A stretch of DNA of 8,464 bases from Candidatus Thorarchaeota archaeon (GCA_016841005.1 JAEORG010000290.1:1-8464); one strand, 5' to 3'. Numbered from the stretch's first letter, positions 1 to 6,805 are shown. Notes: generated from the letters alone by a model not told the origin. Program-made: numbers and translations.

Positions 1-923
1 GGGAACAATTGGTCAAGTATGAACAGGAGATTCATGTCACCCTCCACTTTCATCTTGCCACTCATGTAGGCTTGAGTACCATCAAGTCTACCTTCTACAA
101 CTGCAATCCAGTCTTCACTGTCAATCTCAACTAGTAATTCAGGACTCCTGTCTACACCTCGAATAAGTGTAGCAGTTGAGTCCTTGATCTCTATGAAGAA
201 CTCGCCACTTTGGAAGCCAGTCAGTGAAAACTGTAGCACCGCTTCTATATCTTCAGCAGCGTCAGGACTGAATCTTTCGACCATTCCTGAGAAGACCTCT
301 TCCATAGACATCGAACTCATGTCAACCTTAGATTGTAGGGAAGAATCTACCTTGAGCCCAGATTGTACGTAGAGCTTTGGTACGATCGATGGTGCTGCAA
401 GTGCAACTCCAAGCAATGAGAAAGCAAGTACGTATCTTATGAAACGATCATCAATTAGTATTGAAATTACAGTGTCAGTTCCAAAGACGAGGAAGAAAAC
501 CATTGTGATCAACTGGTTTATCCGATAGAACTGTGGAGTAGCCCAGACAGATTCAGATACACTTTGTTTGGCATATTCAAGTGTAAACGGGCGTTTAACT
601 AGGATAGAGATTCCCGACATCAGCGCAAGGATAAACCATAGCATAGCATTGTAGTAGGTAGAGATTATCAAAGTCCACCATGGGAATAGAAGTAACAGTG
701 ATGACCCAAGAAAGAAGACTAGAAACACCAAATCTGTTACTTTGACAACACTGTATCTCTTACATAGAGTTGTTGACACAACTGAGAGGGAAAGGGCAGA
801 GAGGATAGCCATTTCATATTGACCATAGATTGACAATACAATTAATGGAGCAAGAACAAGATAGCCAAAGACATTCAATAGAATGGTCACGCGTGGAGTG
901 CCCTTTTTCCATGGTTCACTCAT
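1..923 (-). CDS. Multi-pass membrane protein with C-terminal SCP2 domain (partial, 3' end outside window)
   Basis: The reverse strand is open from ATG 923 to the window edge, giving 307 complete codons; the C-terminus is cut off. Residues about 12-33, 37-53, 64-83, 85-109, 137-157 and 163-181 are hydrophobic, suggesting five or six membrane segments. A conserved-looking stretch at 111-136 (RPFTLEYAKQ, then W127 and P130) separates the fourth and fifth. From about residue 205 the chain becomes a soluble SCP2-like domain ending in VEGRLDGTQAYMSGKMKVEG, the family's most recognisable part. It closely matches the small SCP2 protein encoded just upstream. SCP2 domains bind lipids or other hydrophobic ligands; here one would be tethered to the membrane, probably on the cytosolic side. 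The start overlaps the preceding stop by 8 bases (ATGAGTGA) and has a GGAGG site 9 bases upstream at 933-937, so coupled translation is likely. The ligand is unknown and the membrane part is not a family I can name. Confidence 0.85.
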   Translation of the reverse strand, partial: MSEPWKKGTPRVTILLNVFGYLVLAPLIVLSIYGQYEMAILSALSLSVVSTTLCKRYSVVKVTDLVFLVFFLGSSLLLLFPWWTLIISTYYNAMLWFILALMSGISILVKRPFTLEYAKQSVSESVWATPQFYRINQLITMVFFLVFGTDTVISILIDDRFIRYVLAFSLLGVALAAPSIVPKLYVQSGLKVDSSLQSKVDMSSMSMEEVFSGMVERFSPDAAEDIEAVLQFSLTGFQSGEFFIEIKDSTATLIRGVDRSPELLVEIDSEDWIAVVEGRLDGTQAYMSGKMKVEGDMNLLFILDQLF

Positions 924-1263
924 GCAGCTCATCCTCCCTGATTGTGGCGAATACAGCTTGCATACGGAATAGATCGTTCATGTTTCCACTGACTCTCATC
1001 TTACCACTGAAGTATGCTTCCGCACCATCAAGACGACCTTCACCAATTGCTCGCCAGTCGTCGACATTAGCGGTGATTGTAAGGGTAGGTTCATCTGCAA
1101 CTCCTTGATAATGAGTACAAGTCTGATCTTTGATTACCAAGTAATGGCTTCCACCACCTGGTCCCTCAATGAAATACTGTAACACAGCCTTCCATCCTCT
1201 TGCCTTCAACGGGCTAAAGGCCAACTTGGCCATACCATCAAAACGTTGGTTCAATGACATCAT
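916..1263 (-). CDS. Stand-alone SCP2 (sterol-carrier-like) domain protein
   Basis: A 115-residue protein that is almost wholly one SCP2-type lipid-binding domain. The diagnostic C-terminal part is clear: W-R-A-I at about 71-74, then EGRLDGAEAYFSGKMRVSGN and a final amphipathic helix (MNDLFRMQAVFATI). Family members form a hydrophobic pocket for lipids or fatty-acyl ligands; no ligand can be deduced here. I place the start at ATG 1263, which shares one base with the flavoprotein stop (TAATG) and lies behind a purine-rich GGGGTGGG stretch. An in-frame ATG at 1290 would add nine residues but lies inside the flavoprotein gene. The protein is a paralogue of the SCP2 domain of the next gene, with roughly 20 of 35 residues identical across the core. 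It has no signal peptide or membrane segment, so it is probably cytosolic. It is the middle gene of a three-gene overlapping operon. Confidence 0.88.
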   Translation of the reverse strand: MMSLNQRFDGMAKLAFSPLKARGWKAVLQYFIEGPGGGSHYLVIKDQTCTHYQGVADEPTLTITANVDDWRAIGEGRLDGAEAYFSGKMRVSGNMNDLFRMQAVFATIREDELHE

Positions 1264-1922
1264 TATAGAACCCACCCCTTGCTCAGCCAATACTCATAGT
1301 CAGCACGCATCATGTCTTTCTGCGACTTTATTAGATGCCTCATCTGAGGATTCGGGACATACTCGGGCAAACCAATCTTTCCGTTGACTGCATCGATCAA
1401 ACTCTCAGCCAATTCTATTGCCTTTGCTTTTTCTCCAGATTTCAGTTGCCTTGGACGTGCAGCATATGCAACCAGTTTGCCAACGGTACTCACGCCCCAA
1501 GCACGCAATACACTATTCATGTAATCTGCAACTGAGTGAGCGCTGCCTACTCCAGCATAGACTGTGACTGATGCGCCTATCTTTCCTTGCAAGCATGGTC
1601 TATGACCAAAACTCAGTGTTCTGTCAATGAAGGTCTTCATCTGTGCTGTGACCTGCATGAAATATACTGGACTTCCAAGTACAATTACATCGGCATTGAG
1701 CAGTCTATTCTTAAGTTCCTGCATATCATCTTTCTGGGAGCAAGTCCCTTGGATAAGACACTGACCACATCCCGAACAGAATTCTATATGCTGATCGGGA
1801 ATATGGATGATTTCGGATTCCCAGCCTTCTTCTTCGACCCTGTCCACAATCCAGTTTAGTATCTGGACTGTATTGGATATAGTTCGATGAGGACTGCCGG
1901 AAAGTGCAAGTAGTCGTTTCAT
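1263..1922 (-). CDS. Iron-sulfur flavoprotein (Isf-like, NADPH-dependent FMN reductase fold)
   Basis: A 219-residue flavodoxin-fold protein. Residues 1-20 give the first strand and FMN-phosphate loop (LLALSGSPHRTISNT). C49, C52, C55 and C61 form a CX2CX2CX5C motif with the spacing of the compact [4Fe-4S] site known in archaeal Isf proteins. Residues 79-101 (VIVLGSPVYFMQVTAQMKTF) give the second flavin loop with the family's GSPVY and the following helix. The family carries electrons between ferredoxin-like donors and small acceptors; the partner here is unknown. The protein is probably cytosolic. Start: ATG 1922 has AGGTG at 1929-1933, six bases upstream. It is the first gene of an operon with two SCP2-domain genes and is divergent from a regulator, which suggests joint control. 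The family is secure; a specific physiological role is not. Confidence 0.9.
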   Translation of the reverse strand: MKRLLALSGSPHRTISNTVQILNWIVDRVEEEGWESEIIHIPDQHIEFCSGCGQCLIQGTCSQKDDMQELKNRLLNADVIVLGSPVYFMQVTAQMKTFIDRTLSFGHRPCLQGKIGASVTVYAGVGSAHSVADYMNSVLRAWGVSTVGKLVAYAARPRQLKSGEKAKAIELAESLIDAVNGKIGLPEYVPNPQMRHLIKSQKDMMRADYEYWLSKGWVL

Positions 1923-1928
1923 TTATTA

Positions 1929-1966
1929 CACCTATACCTAAATAGGCTCAATATTAGAATAAGTAA
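1929..1966 (-). promoter_or_regulatory. Promoter and ribosome binding site of the flavoprotein operon
   Basis: On the minus strand AGGTG (1929-1933) lies six bases before ATG 1922 and matches the CACCTCC end expected of archaeal 16S rRNA. An AT-rich stretch, TTATTCTAATATT (about 1951-1963), is centred some 36 bases before the start codon and could be the TATA element, giving a very short leader. The binding site is well supported; the TATA call rests only on composition and spacing. Confidence 0.45.
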
Positions 1967-2012
1967 CTGTGCTGAAAGCAATTGGAGCATAGTCAAATCA
2001 ATACGAGAAACT

Positions 2013-2026
2013 TCGGATTAATCCGA
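2013..2026. promoter_or_regulatory. Perfect 14-bp palindrome, candidate operator
   Basis: TCGGATTAATCCGA is its own reverse complement and ends four bases before ATG 2031 of the regulator, in the 108-base divergent intergenic region. A dimeric winged-helix protein would bind such a site, so autoregulation is a natural inference. No second copy was found near the flavoprotein start, so control of the operon would have to act from this one site or from weaker ones. Confidence 0.5.
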
Positions 2027-2030
2027 GTAA

Positions 2031-2783
2031 ATGCTGGTGCTTGATGTGGAAATTACTGACCTTCTCTTTGAGATCTCTAATGAGGAGAGGTTGAGAATCC
2101 TTCATCTATTGGAGGACGAACCAAAGAAACTCTCAGATTTGGCCAAGATTCTGGATATAACGACATCCGAGACCTCACGTCATCTAAGTAGACTAGTAGA
2201 CAAAGGAGCTATTGAAAAGAATACTAATGGAGAATACTGTCTTAATGGATTTGGAAGTCTTCTCATTCAGATGACATCATACTTTGAATTCCTCGTCGAT
2301 AAAAGAGAGTATATCCAGACTCATGATCTGTCTGTTTTACCCTCTTGTTATATCACACAACTCGGTGACTTGAAGGACTCAATGATTGTGAATGGAGTCT
2401 ATCAGGTGATGGATTTGCAGATGGCCGCTGTGACGGAGTCCAAAGAAAGAATATGGATTGTGTCACCTGAACCTTATCGACAGATTGGCTCAGTTCTTGA
2501 CGAGAAGATTGCGAGTGGTATAGATGTCAGAATCATCTTGGAGGATAAAGGAACAGAAACACACACGCACACACACAAACACATAGCTGGCCTGCATGGC
2601 AAATACTTTAGAACGCTGCCAACCGTACCAATACTTGTCGGTGTGTTTGATGACAGGGGAGGAGTGTGTTTTCCAGATAGAAATGAAAAGGTTGACCTCT
2701 CAGTAATGATATCTGGTATAAGTGAGGAGTTCCAAAGTTGGATTAGCGATGTCTTTCAATACTACTGGAACATGACAGTATGA
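2031..2783 (+). CDS. Winged-helix transcriptional regulator with FilR1-type sensor domain
   Basis: A 250-residue archaeal regulator. Residues about 8-75 form an ArsR-like winged helix (LLFEISNEERLRILHLLEDE, then LSDLAKILDITTSETSRHLS for the helix-turn-helix). Residues about 83-250 match the domain described in the methanogenesis regulator FilR1: FEFLVDKREYIQTHDLSVLP, IGSVLDEKIASGIDVRIILE and a C-terminal FDDRGGVCFPD segment. Its effector is unknown. A histidine-threonine run (E176 to H184, ETHTHTHKH) interrupts the domain. ATG 2031 follows the 14-bp palindrome directly. GTG 2046 is an attractive alternative start because GGTG at 2036-2039 lies exactly six bases before it, as in neighbouring genes; it would remove only five residues. 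Divergence from the flavoprotein/SCP2 operon suggests it controls that operon and probably itself. The gene ends at a terminator-bearing repeat. Confidence 0.88.
   Translation: MLVLDVEITDLLFEISNEERLRILHLLEDEPKKLSDLAKILDITTSETSRHLSRLVDKGAIEKNTNGEYCLNGFGSLLIQMTSYFEFLVDKREYIQTHDLSVLPSCYITQLGDLKDSMIVNGVYQVMDLQMAAVTESKERIWIVSPEPYRQIGSVLDEKIASGIDVRIILEDKGTETHTHTHKHIAGLHGKYFRTLPTVPILVGVFDDRGGVCFPDRNEKVDLSVMISGISEEFQSWISDVFQYYWNMTV
2558..2583 (+). repeat. AC-dinucleotide tract inside the regulator gene
   Basis: Nearly pure alternating A/C over about 26 bases, interrupted by one G and by AAA. In frame it encodes alternating His and Thr (residues 177-184). Such tracts can change length by slippage, though a change not a multiple of three would break the reading frame. 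Confidence 0.8.
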
Positions 2784-2784
2784 G

Positions 2785-2898
2785 ATCGTCATGGCACGGG
2801 AAATATTCGGACCAGACTACTTGCCGTACAGACAAGAGAAGCAGATGTAATTCTGATTGATTTTGGGGAGCCTCGAGCTCCCTCATTCTTCTTTTTCC
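2785..2898 (+). repeat. Dispersed DYLPYRQEKQ/terminator repeat, copy A
   Basis: First of three copies. It begins one base after the regulator stop. The reading frame from 2785 gives IVMAREIFGPDYLPYRQEKQ then M and TAA, with a possible 19-codon ORF from ATG 2791 to 2850. The EPRAPSFFFF part survives only after a frame change, because copy A carries two extra bases relative to the other copies. It ends in the hairpin and T-rich tract annotated separately. Compared with copy B, 14 of the first 21 codons specify the same residue and 8 of those 14 use different codons, the pattern expected from a diverged coding sequence. Confidence 0.8.
2865..2898 (+). terminator. Hairpin plus T-rich tract downstream of the regulator
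   Basis: GGGAGC (2866-2871) pairs with GCTCCC (2877-2882) around a CTCGA loop, with a G-T pair possible below. A T-rich run (TCATTCTTCTTTTT) follows. Archaeal termination relies mainly on T-rich tracts, and this one is correctly oriented for the gene ending at 2783. It is part of repeat copy A. Confidence 0.6.
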
Positions 2899-2947
2899 CA
2901 GTACATTGATTAGCCAGTTTGTTTCTGCAAGATTTTGGGTTAGTAAA

Positions 2948-4726
2948 GTGGGCGAGAAAGGAAAATGGGATCTATCAGTTCTTGTGAAGGACTCTTCATT
3001 TGAAGTACTGACCAAGAATTTGGATGAATCTGTGGCTAGTATACAGCTCATTTTGGATGCGATGAGTAAAAATCTGGAAACCATATCGGCCAATCAGCTA
3101 GTGATTTCTCTCAATGGATTTGAAGAGGCTATTGAACCCATATTGACAATTGCAGGCTATTCATATTGCAAGTATGTTGAAGACACCACAGCGGATGGAA
3201 GTCAGAAACTCTCTTCATTGTATAGCAGATGCTTCAATGAAGGCAATGGTCTGAGACGAACTCTCCTACAAATACTAGGCAATATCCTTCTTGAAAAACC
3301 CTCAATTGCAGAAGCCAAGGAATTGGAGGGATATAAACATCTCCTTACAAAAGCTAGTAGGAACCTTCCGTACATTCTATCACCAATTGAAGAAGAGATA
3401 ATCATTGAGAAAGACACCAATGGCATCTCCGCTATGTCTGAGTTATATGAGAGCTGGGTTGGTTCAAAGATGCTTGATGTGGAGATAGATGGTCAAAAGA
3501 AGTCTATTTCCATTAACCAGGGATTCTCGCTACTTATGGCAGAAGATAGAGAAACCAGAAAGGCAGTTTCAGATGCCTATTTTGGATCATTTGCCAAGGA
3601 TAAACTTCTGCATGGCACAGCATTACGTGCAGTCTGCTCGGATCATGTAAACATGACGAAACGTAGAAAGTGGCCATCCTATATGTCTCAGAGTCTTATC
3701 GATCAGGATGTAGATCAATCCACAATTGATTCTCTCCTGATGACTATAGAAGCTGAATCGTCGAGTTTCCAGAAGTACATCAGATTGAAAGCTGATTACT
3801 TCGAGCAGAAGAAACTACTCTGTTACGACCTAAGAGCTCCTTGGTTCTCTAAACCAATATGGGATAGGAATTGGGTCGAGTTGAAGGCATCAGTTATCAA
3901 AGCGTATCAGAACTTCGATGATGAGATCGGTAACTTCGTGAATGCGCTCTTTAGTAACCGTCAGGTCGACTCTGAGGATAGACCCGGTAGAGCAAGCACT
4001 GCCTTCTGTTTTCCATTCTTCGAGAGAAAGACCTCATTCGTGTTTCTCACGTACAATGGAACATTGAACGATGCGTACATTGTCGCACATGAGCTGGGTC
4101 ATGCTGTCCACAGCTACTTTACAGATTCAAATCAAACTATGCTGAACTCGGACTATTCATCATGTCTCGCAGAAACTGGTTCAATCTTTGGTGAATTGCT
4201 CTTTACTGAGCAGTTATTGAAAGAATGTGATAATGATGAATTGAAAGTCGAAATTCTCGCAAAGGTCTTAGACAGGTTCTATCAATGGGTCTTTCACATT
4301 GGGATATATGCATTGTTTGAAAGGAATGTGTACGAGTTCATCGCTTCTGGGGGATATATTGATGCAGACAAAGCTTGTGAGATTTGGAGGACTAATAGAG
4401 AGAAGATATTCGGAGATACAGTAGAGTGGACAGAGAGTCTAGATTTCGAATGGGCAAGAATGGGACAGATGTTTTATCCTAACTATCGTTTCTACAACTA
4501 CAGCTATAGTTTTGCCCAGATGGTTGTATTCGCTCTTTATGATGACTTCAAGAGTGGAAAATCTGATTTCAATAAACGTTTCAAAACACTGCTAAGTAGA
4601 GGTAGTAGTATGAGTCCCAGAGAGCAGATTATGGAACTAGGTTTTGATATTTCAAAACCGGATTTCTGGAAACGTGGACCAAAACAGGCAGAAAAGATTC
4701 TTGAGGATTTGAAGAAGCTAATCTAA
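2948..4726 (+). CDS. M3-family zinc oligopeptidase (oligoendopeptidase F-like)
   Basis: From GTG 2948 this gives 592 residues, near the usual length of M3 oligopeptidases. It starts with the family's W-D-L motif (W7), followed by a long helical region, and has the zinc site HELGH at 381-385 (ligands H381 and H385, catalytic E382). The third ligand is E409 in CLAETGSIFGELLF. The YNYSYSFAQM stretch at about 515-525 lies where family members have substrate-contacting tyrosines. Such enzymes cleave short peptides in the cytosol; no signal peptide is seen. The frame stays open upstream to TTG 2906, which would add 14 residues, but neither start has a convincing ribosome binding site. I prefer 2948 because W-D-L then sits at the N-terminus as in relatives. 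It probably has its own promoter, since copy A's terminator lies between it and the regulator. Family certain; substrate range unknown. Confidence 0.93.
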   Translation: MGEKGKWDLSVLVKDSSFEVLTKNLDESVASIQLILDAMSKNLETISANQLVISLNGFEEAIEPILTIAGYSYCKYVEDTTADGSQKLSSLYSRCFNEGNGLRRTLLQILGNILLEKPSIAEAKELEGYKHLLTKASRNLPYILSPIEEEIIIEKDTNGISAMSELYESWVGSKMLDVEIDGQKKSISINQGFSLLMAEDRETRKAVSDAYFGSFAKDKLLHGTALRAVCSDHVNMTKRRKWPSYMSQSLIDQDVDQSTIDSLLMTIEAESSSFQKYIRLKADYFEQKKLLCYDLRAPWFSKPIWDRNWVELKASVIKAYQNFDDEIGNFVNALFSNRQVDSEDRPGRASTAFCFPFFERKTSFVFLTYNGTLNDAYIVAHELGHAVHSYFTDSNQTMLNSDYSSCLAETGSIFGELLFTEQLLKECDNDELKVEILAKVLDRFYQWVFHIGIYALFERNVYEFIASGGYIDADKACEIWRTNREKIFGDTVEWTESLDFEWARMGQMFYPNYRFYNYSYSFAQMVVFALYDDFKSGKSDFNKRFKTLLSRGSSMSPREQIMELGFDISKPDFWKRGPKQAEKILEDLKKLI

Positions 4727-4733
4727 GATTGAA

Positions 4734-4843
4734 GTAGCCATATCAAGAGAGATAATCGGAAAAGATTACCTCCCATATCGCCAAGAGAAGCAACTGTTAT
4801 TTACAATCACAAGGGAGCCTCGTGCTCCCTCTTTCTTCTTTTT
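4734..4843 (+). repeat. Dispersed DYLPYRQEKQ/terminator repeat, copy B
   Basis: Best-preserved copy, starting seven bases after the peptidase stop. Its frame is unbroken: VAISREIIGKDYLPYRQEKQ followed by LLFTITREPRAPSFFFF, running on into the antisense of the C25 gene. No start codon or ribosome binding site makes it a convincing gene. Copies B and C align without gaps over the 73 bases from ATA 4740 (ATG 6674 in C) to the hairpin. Confidence 0.8.
4812..4843 (+). terminator. Hairpin plus T-rich tract downstream of the M3 peptidase
   Basis: AGGGAGC (4812-4818) pairs with GCTCCCT (4824-4830) around a CTCGT loop: seven perfect pairs, followed by TCTTTCTTCTTTTT. Its orientation fits the peptidase gene ending at 4726. 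It separates this gene from the convergent C25 gene, whose stop begins 11 bases beyond the tract. Confidence 0.65.
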
Positions 4844-4853
4844 CAACAACCCC

Positions 4854-6593
4854 CTATCTTTTCTTGAACTTGTACCACAAAAGTATGAACAGAACAACTA
4901 CTCCTGTAATTACTACGCTGGCAACAAGATAGAGTCCAGTGAGATTCGTACCAGCAGGCAGCTCAATCGTGATCTGAAGAGGTATACAGCCATCCTTGGA
5001 AAAAGTAATGGTGAAGTTTGTAGATTCAGTCAAATCAGGCATAGTTAGAAGACCTATACCTGAAGATGGACATCCTATCTTCTGGTAATAATCTGTACCT
5101 AGAATTGTAATAGAAATTCCAGTCATCGATGAAATATCCCCTCCTAGTTGAATGGATATTTCACGATTCTGCTCATCCAGAGTAATGTTAGGTGTTTCAA
5201 TAGCCGAGGGAATACCTATCCATAGGGGAACTTCTGGATCACCCATCAGGTTGAACTGTGCCATGGTCCTTCCCTGATCTTCCTCCCCATCATACTGAAT
5301 CTTATCACTAGAGTAGTCGTCTTTTGCTAGAGCCAATGCCATTCCGGGTCGGATGTTTCCCTGCACAAGAATCTGCTCCCATACACGCTCTGAGAGACCT
5401 TGAGTTACCCAACCAAGATGCTCTTCACCACCATAATTGAAAATGGATGGATCATAATATGCGCTATTCGAACTACCAATACAACCTATCCCACAAGTTC
5501 GTGTGATATACTCTGTAAGACACGTCCCTTCCGTGAATGTTCCTGTAGAGCATGCTGCTAGAAAGTAAAAACCAAGCTTGCCATTCACATCGAACATAGT
5601 TGAAGTTGTGAGAAAGGGTATTCCATCTTGCTCATCAGTTCCAAAGTCGAAAAGTGAATCACCATCAACATCATTTGTGAATATAGATCGAATCATTCCA
5701 GTGGGACTCCCGTGAGCATCAGCCATGACAATACTTGCTCCATCGTTGATAGAGCTGACTAGTGAGGTTTCATTGATTTGCAGGTCATAGGGAAATTCTG
5801 TCCTTCTGATACCTTCATTTTCAGCTAATAATGTACTTGTCCAATCATCAGGTAGAAGATGTTCCTTCATCCAGTTGTGATTACGGTTCGTGTCGTAGGC
5901 TGGAGAATCCCCCTCATCAAAGATATCATTGCCGTTGACATCATAGTCGAAATTTGCGAATGTCCCTGCATAGACCGCATGTTCCATCCAGCTACCTACA
6001 ATGGGATTCTGCTCATATTGAATCAATTTAGATACTAGGGAGGTCATTTGAGGTCTAGTATCAGCTGGTAATCTACCTACAAAGACCTCTGGAGTCCAGT
6101 CGTCAGGATCATTGAGAGTCGCATATAGGTCTCCTGGTACCCAGTTATCATCCAGGTTCGAATAATATGAGTCGCAACTTACGATAGCATCGTCTACTCT
6201 CAGTGTACGTGTGGGCACAATACCGGGTCCGCCTGCTAGAAGAACCCATAGTGTATTGCGATAGTAATGGTACTCAATTATGCAATTCCGAATCTTTTCT
6301 GCGGAATCCTCCCCCTCATAAGTATCTTCAATGTCTTCGATCGTTTCAATGGATACTCTCAAACCACGCTGCATCTTCCATGTAATTAATGATTGAAGCA
6401 AATATTCATACTCCGCTCCGGATATTATGAGATAGTCAATATCATTCTCATTTGATTGTGAAAGAAGGAATGTGTTTTCCTCCAATCTACTTGTCTCACC
6501 TGATACATTGACATTGAATAAGATTAGAAATAGAACTATAGAGGAAAGGATGAAAAATCGCTTCTGACTCCACGAAGATTGTGTAAAAAACAC
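4854..6593 (-). CDS. Secreted, membrane-anchored C25 (gingipain-family) cysteine peptidase
   Basis: With GTG 6593 as start (GGTG at 6600-6603, six bases upstream) the protein has 579 residues; GTG 6602 would add three. Residues 11-32 form a signal peptide (KRFFILSSIVLFLILF). The C25 domain starts near 53 (DYLIISGAEYEYLLQ) and includes LWVLLAGGPGIVPTRTLR and PEVFVGRLPADTRP. The likely catalytic His is H294 in DAHGSPTG and the catalytic Cys is C348 in FLAACSTGTF; the domain closes with FNLMGDPEVPLW near 447-458. Two Asp/Asn-rich loops (about 216-238 and 307-324) look like calcium sites. A beta-rich region follows, then a membrane helix (about 554-573) and a KFKKR tail. It is therefore probably anchored in the membrane facing outward. 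C25 enzymes cleave after specific residues, with Arg or Lys in gingipains; specificity here cannot be read. It converges on the M3 gene. Confidence 0.92.
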   Translation of the reverse strand: MFFTQSSWSQKRFFILSSIVLFLILFNVNVSGETSRLEENTFLLSQSNENDIDYLIISGAEYEYLLQSLITWKMQRGLRVSIETIEDIEDTYEGEDSAEKIRNCIIEYHYYRNTLWVLLAGGPGIVPTRTLRVDDAIVSCDSYYSNLDDNWVPGDLYATLNDPDDWTPEVFVGRLPADTRPQMTSLVSKLIQYEQNPIVGSWMEHAVYAGTFANFDYDVNGNDIFDEGDSPAYDTNRNHNWMKEHLLPDDWTSTLLAENEGIRRTEFPYDLQINETSLVSSINDGASIVMADAHGSPTGMIRSIFTNDVDGDSLFDFGTDEQDGIPFLTTSTMFDVNGKLGFYFLAACSTGTFTEGTCLTEYITRTCGIGCIGSSNSAYYDPSIFNYGGEEHLGWVTQGLSERVWEQILVQGNIRPGMALALAKDDYSSDKIQYDGEEDQGRTMAQFNLMGDPEVPLWIGIPSAIETPNITLDEQNREISIQLGGDISSMTGISITILGTDYYQKIGCPSSGIGLLTMPDLTESTNFTITFSKDGCIPLQITIELPAGTNLTGLYLVASVVITGVVVLFILLWYKFKKR

Positions 6594-6599
6594 CGGAAT

Positions 6600-6631
6600 C
6601 ACCGAAAAGAGATTGCTAACTTATTATTAAG
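6600..6631 (-). promoter_or_regulatory. Promoter and ribosome binding site of the C25 peptidase
   Basis: On the minus strand CTTAATAATAAG (about 6620-6631) is a good TATA-like element, centred about 33 bases before GTG 6593. GGTG (6600-6603) lies six bases before that codon. A start site about 25 bases after the TATA would fall near 6600, giving a minimal leader or even a leaderless transcript beginning at GTG 6602, so the two start codons cannot be firmly separated. Confidence 0.45.
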
Positions 6632-6667
6632 GGAGTACTTTCAACGCAACGCAATTCTGAAGTTCAC

Positions 6668-6776
6668 AATGTCATGGCTCGGGAAATCTTCTGACCTAAT
6701 TACTTGCCGTATAAACAAGACATGCAGATGTATTTCCTGCTTTCATGGGAACCTCGCGCTCCCTATTCTTCATTTT
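6668..6776 (+). repeat. Dispersed DYLPYRQEKQ/terminator repeat, copy C (orphan)
   Basis: Third copy. It reads VMAREIF, TGA, then PNYLPYKQDMQMYFLLSWEP and RAPYSSF, TAG, so one stop interrupts the frame. The hairpin is weakened: GGGAAC (6747-6752) against GCTCCC (6758-6763) leaves one A-C mismatch, and the T-rich tract is broken up. The 212-base intergenic region it occupies separates two minus-strand genes, so it follows no plus-strand gene. It probably no longer works as a terminator. Confidence 0.75.
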
Positions 6777-6805
6777 AGACGAAGGTGTGTAGCAACAGCG
6801 AGTTT

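Noticed and set aside
2791..2850. Nineteen-codon ORF in copy A as a real small protein
   Set aside because: It has no ribosome binding site, and the other two copies lack an equivalent start or are broken by a stop, so it is kept as part of the repeat rather than called as a gene.
2743..3093. Minus-strand open frame of 116 codons across the regulator end and M3 start
   Set aside because: It is antisense to two well-supported genes and a terminator repeat, and no domain is visible.
4812..4843. Hairpin as terminator for the C25 gene on the minus strand
   Set aside because: Read on the minus strand the hairpin is preceded by an A-rich run and followed by no T-rich tract, so it suits only the plus-strand gene.
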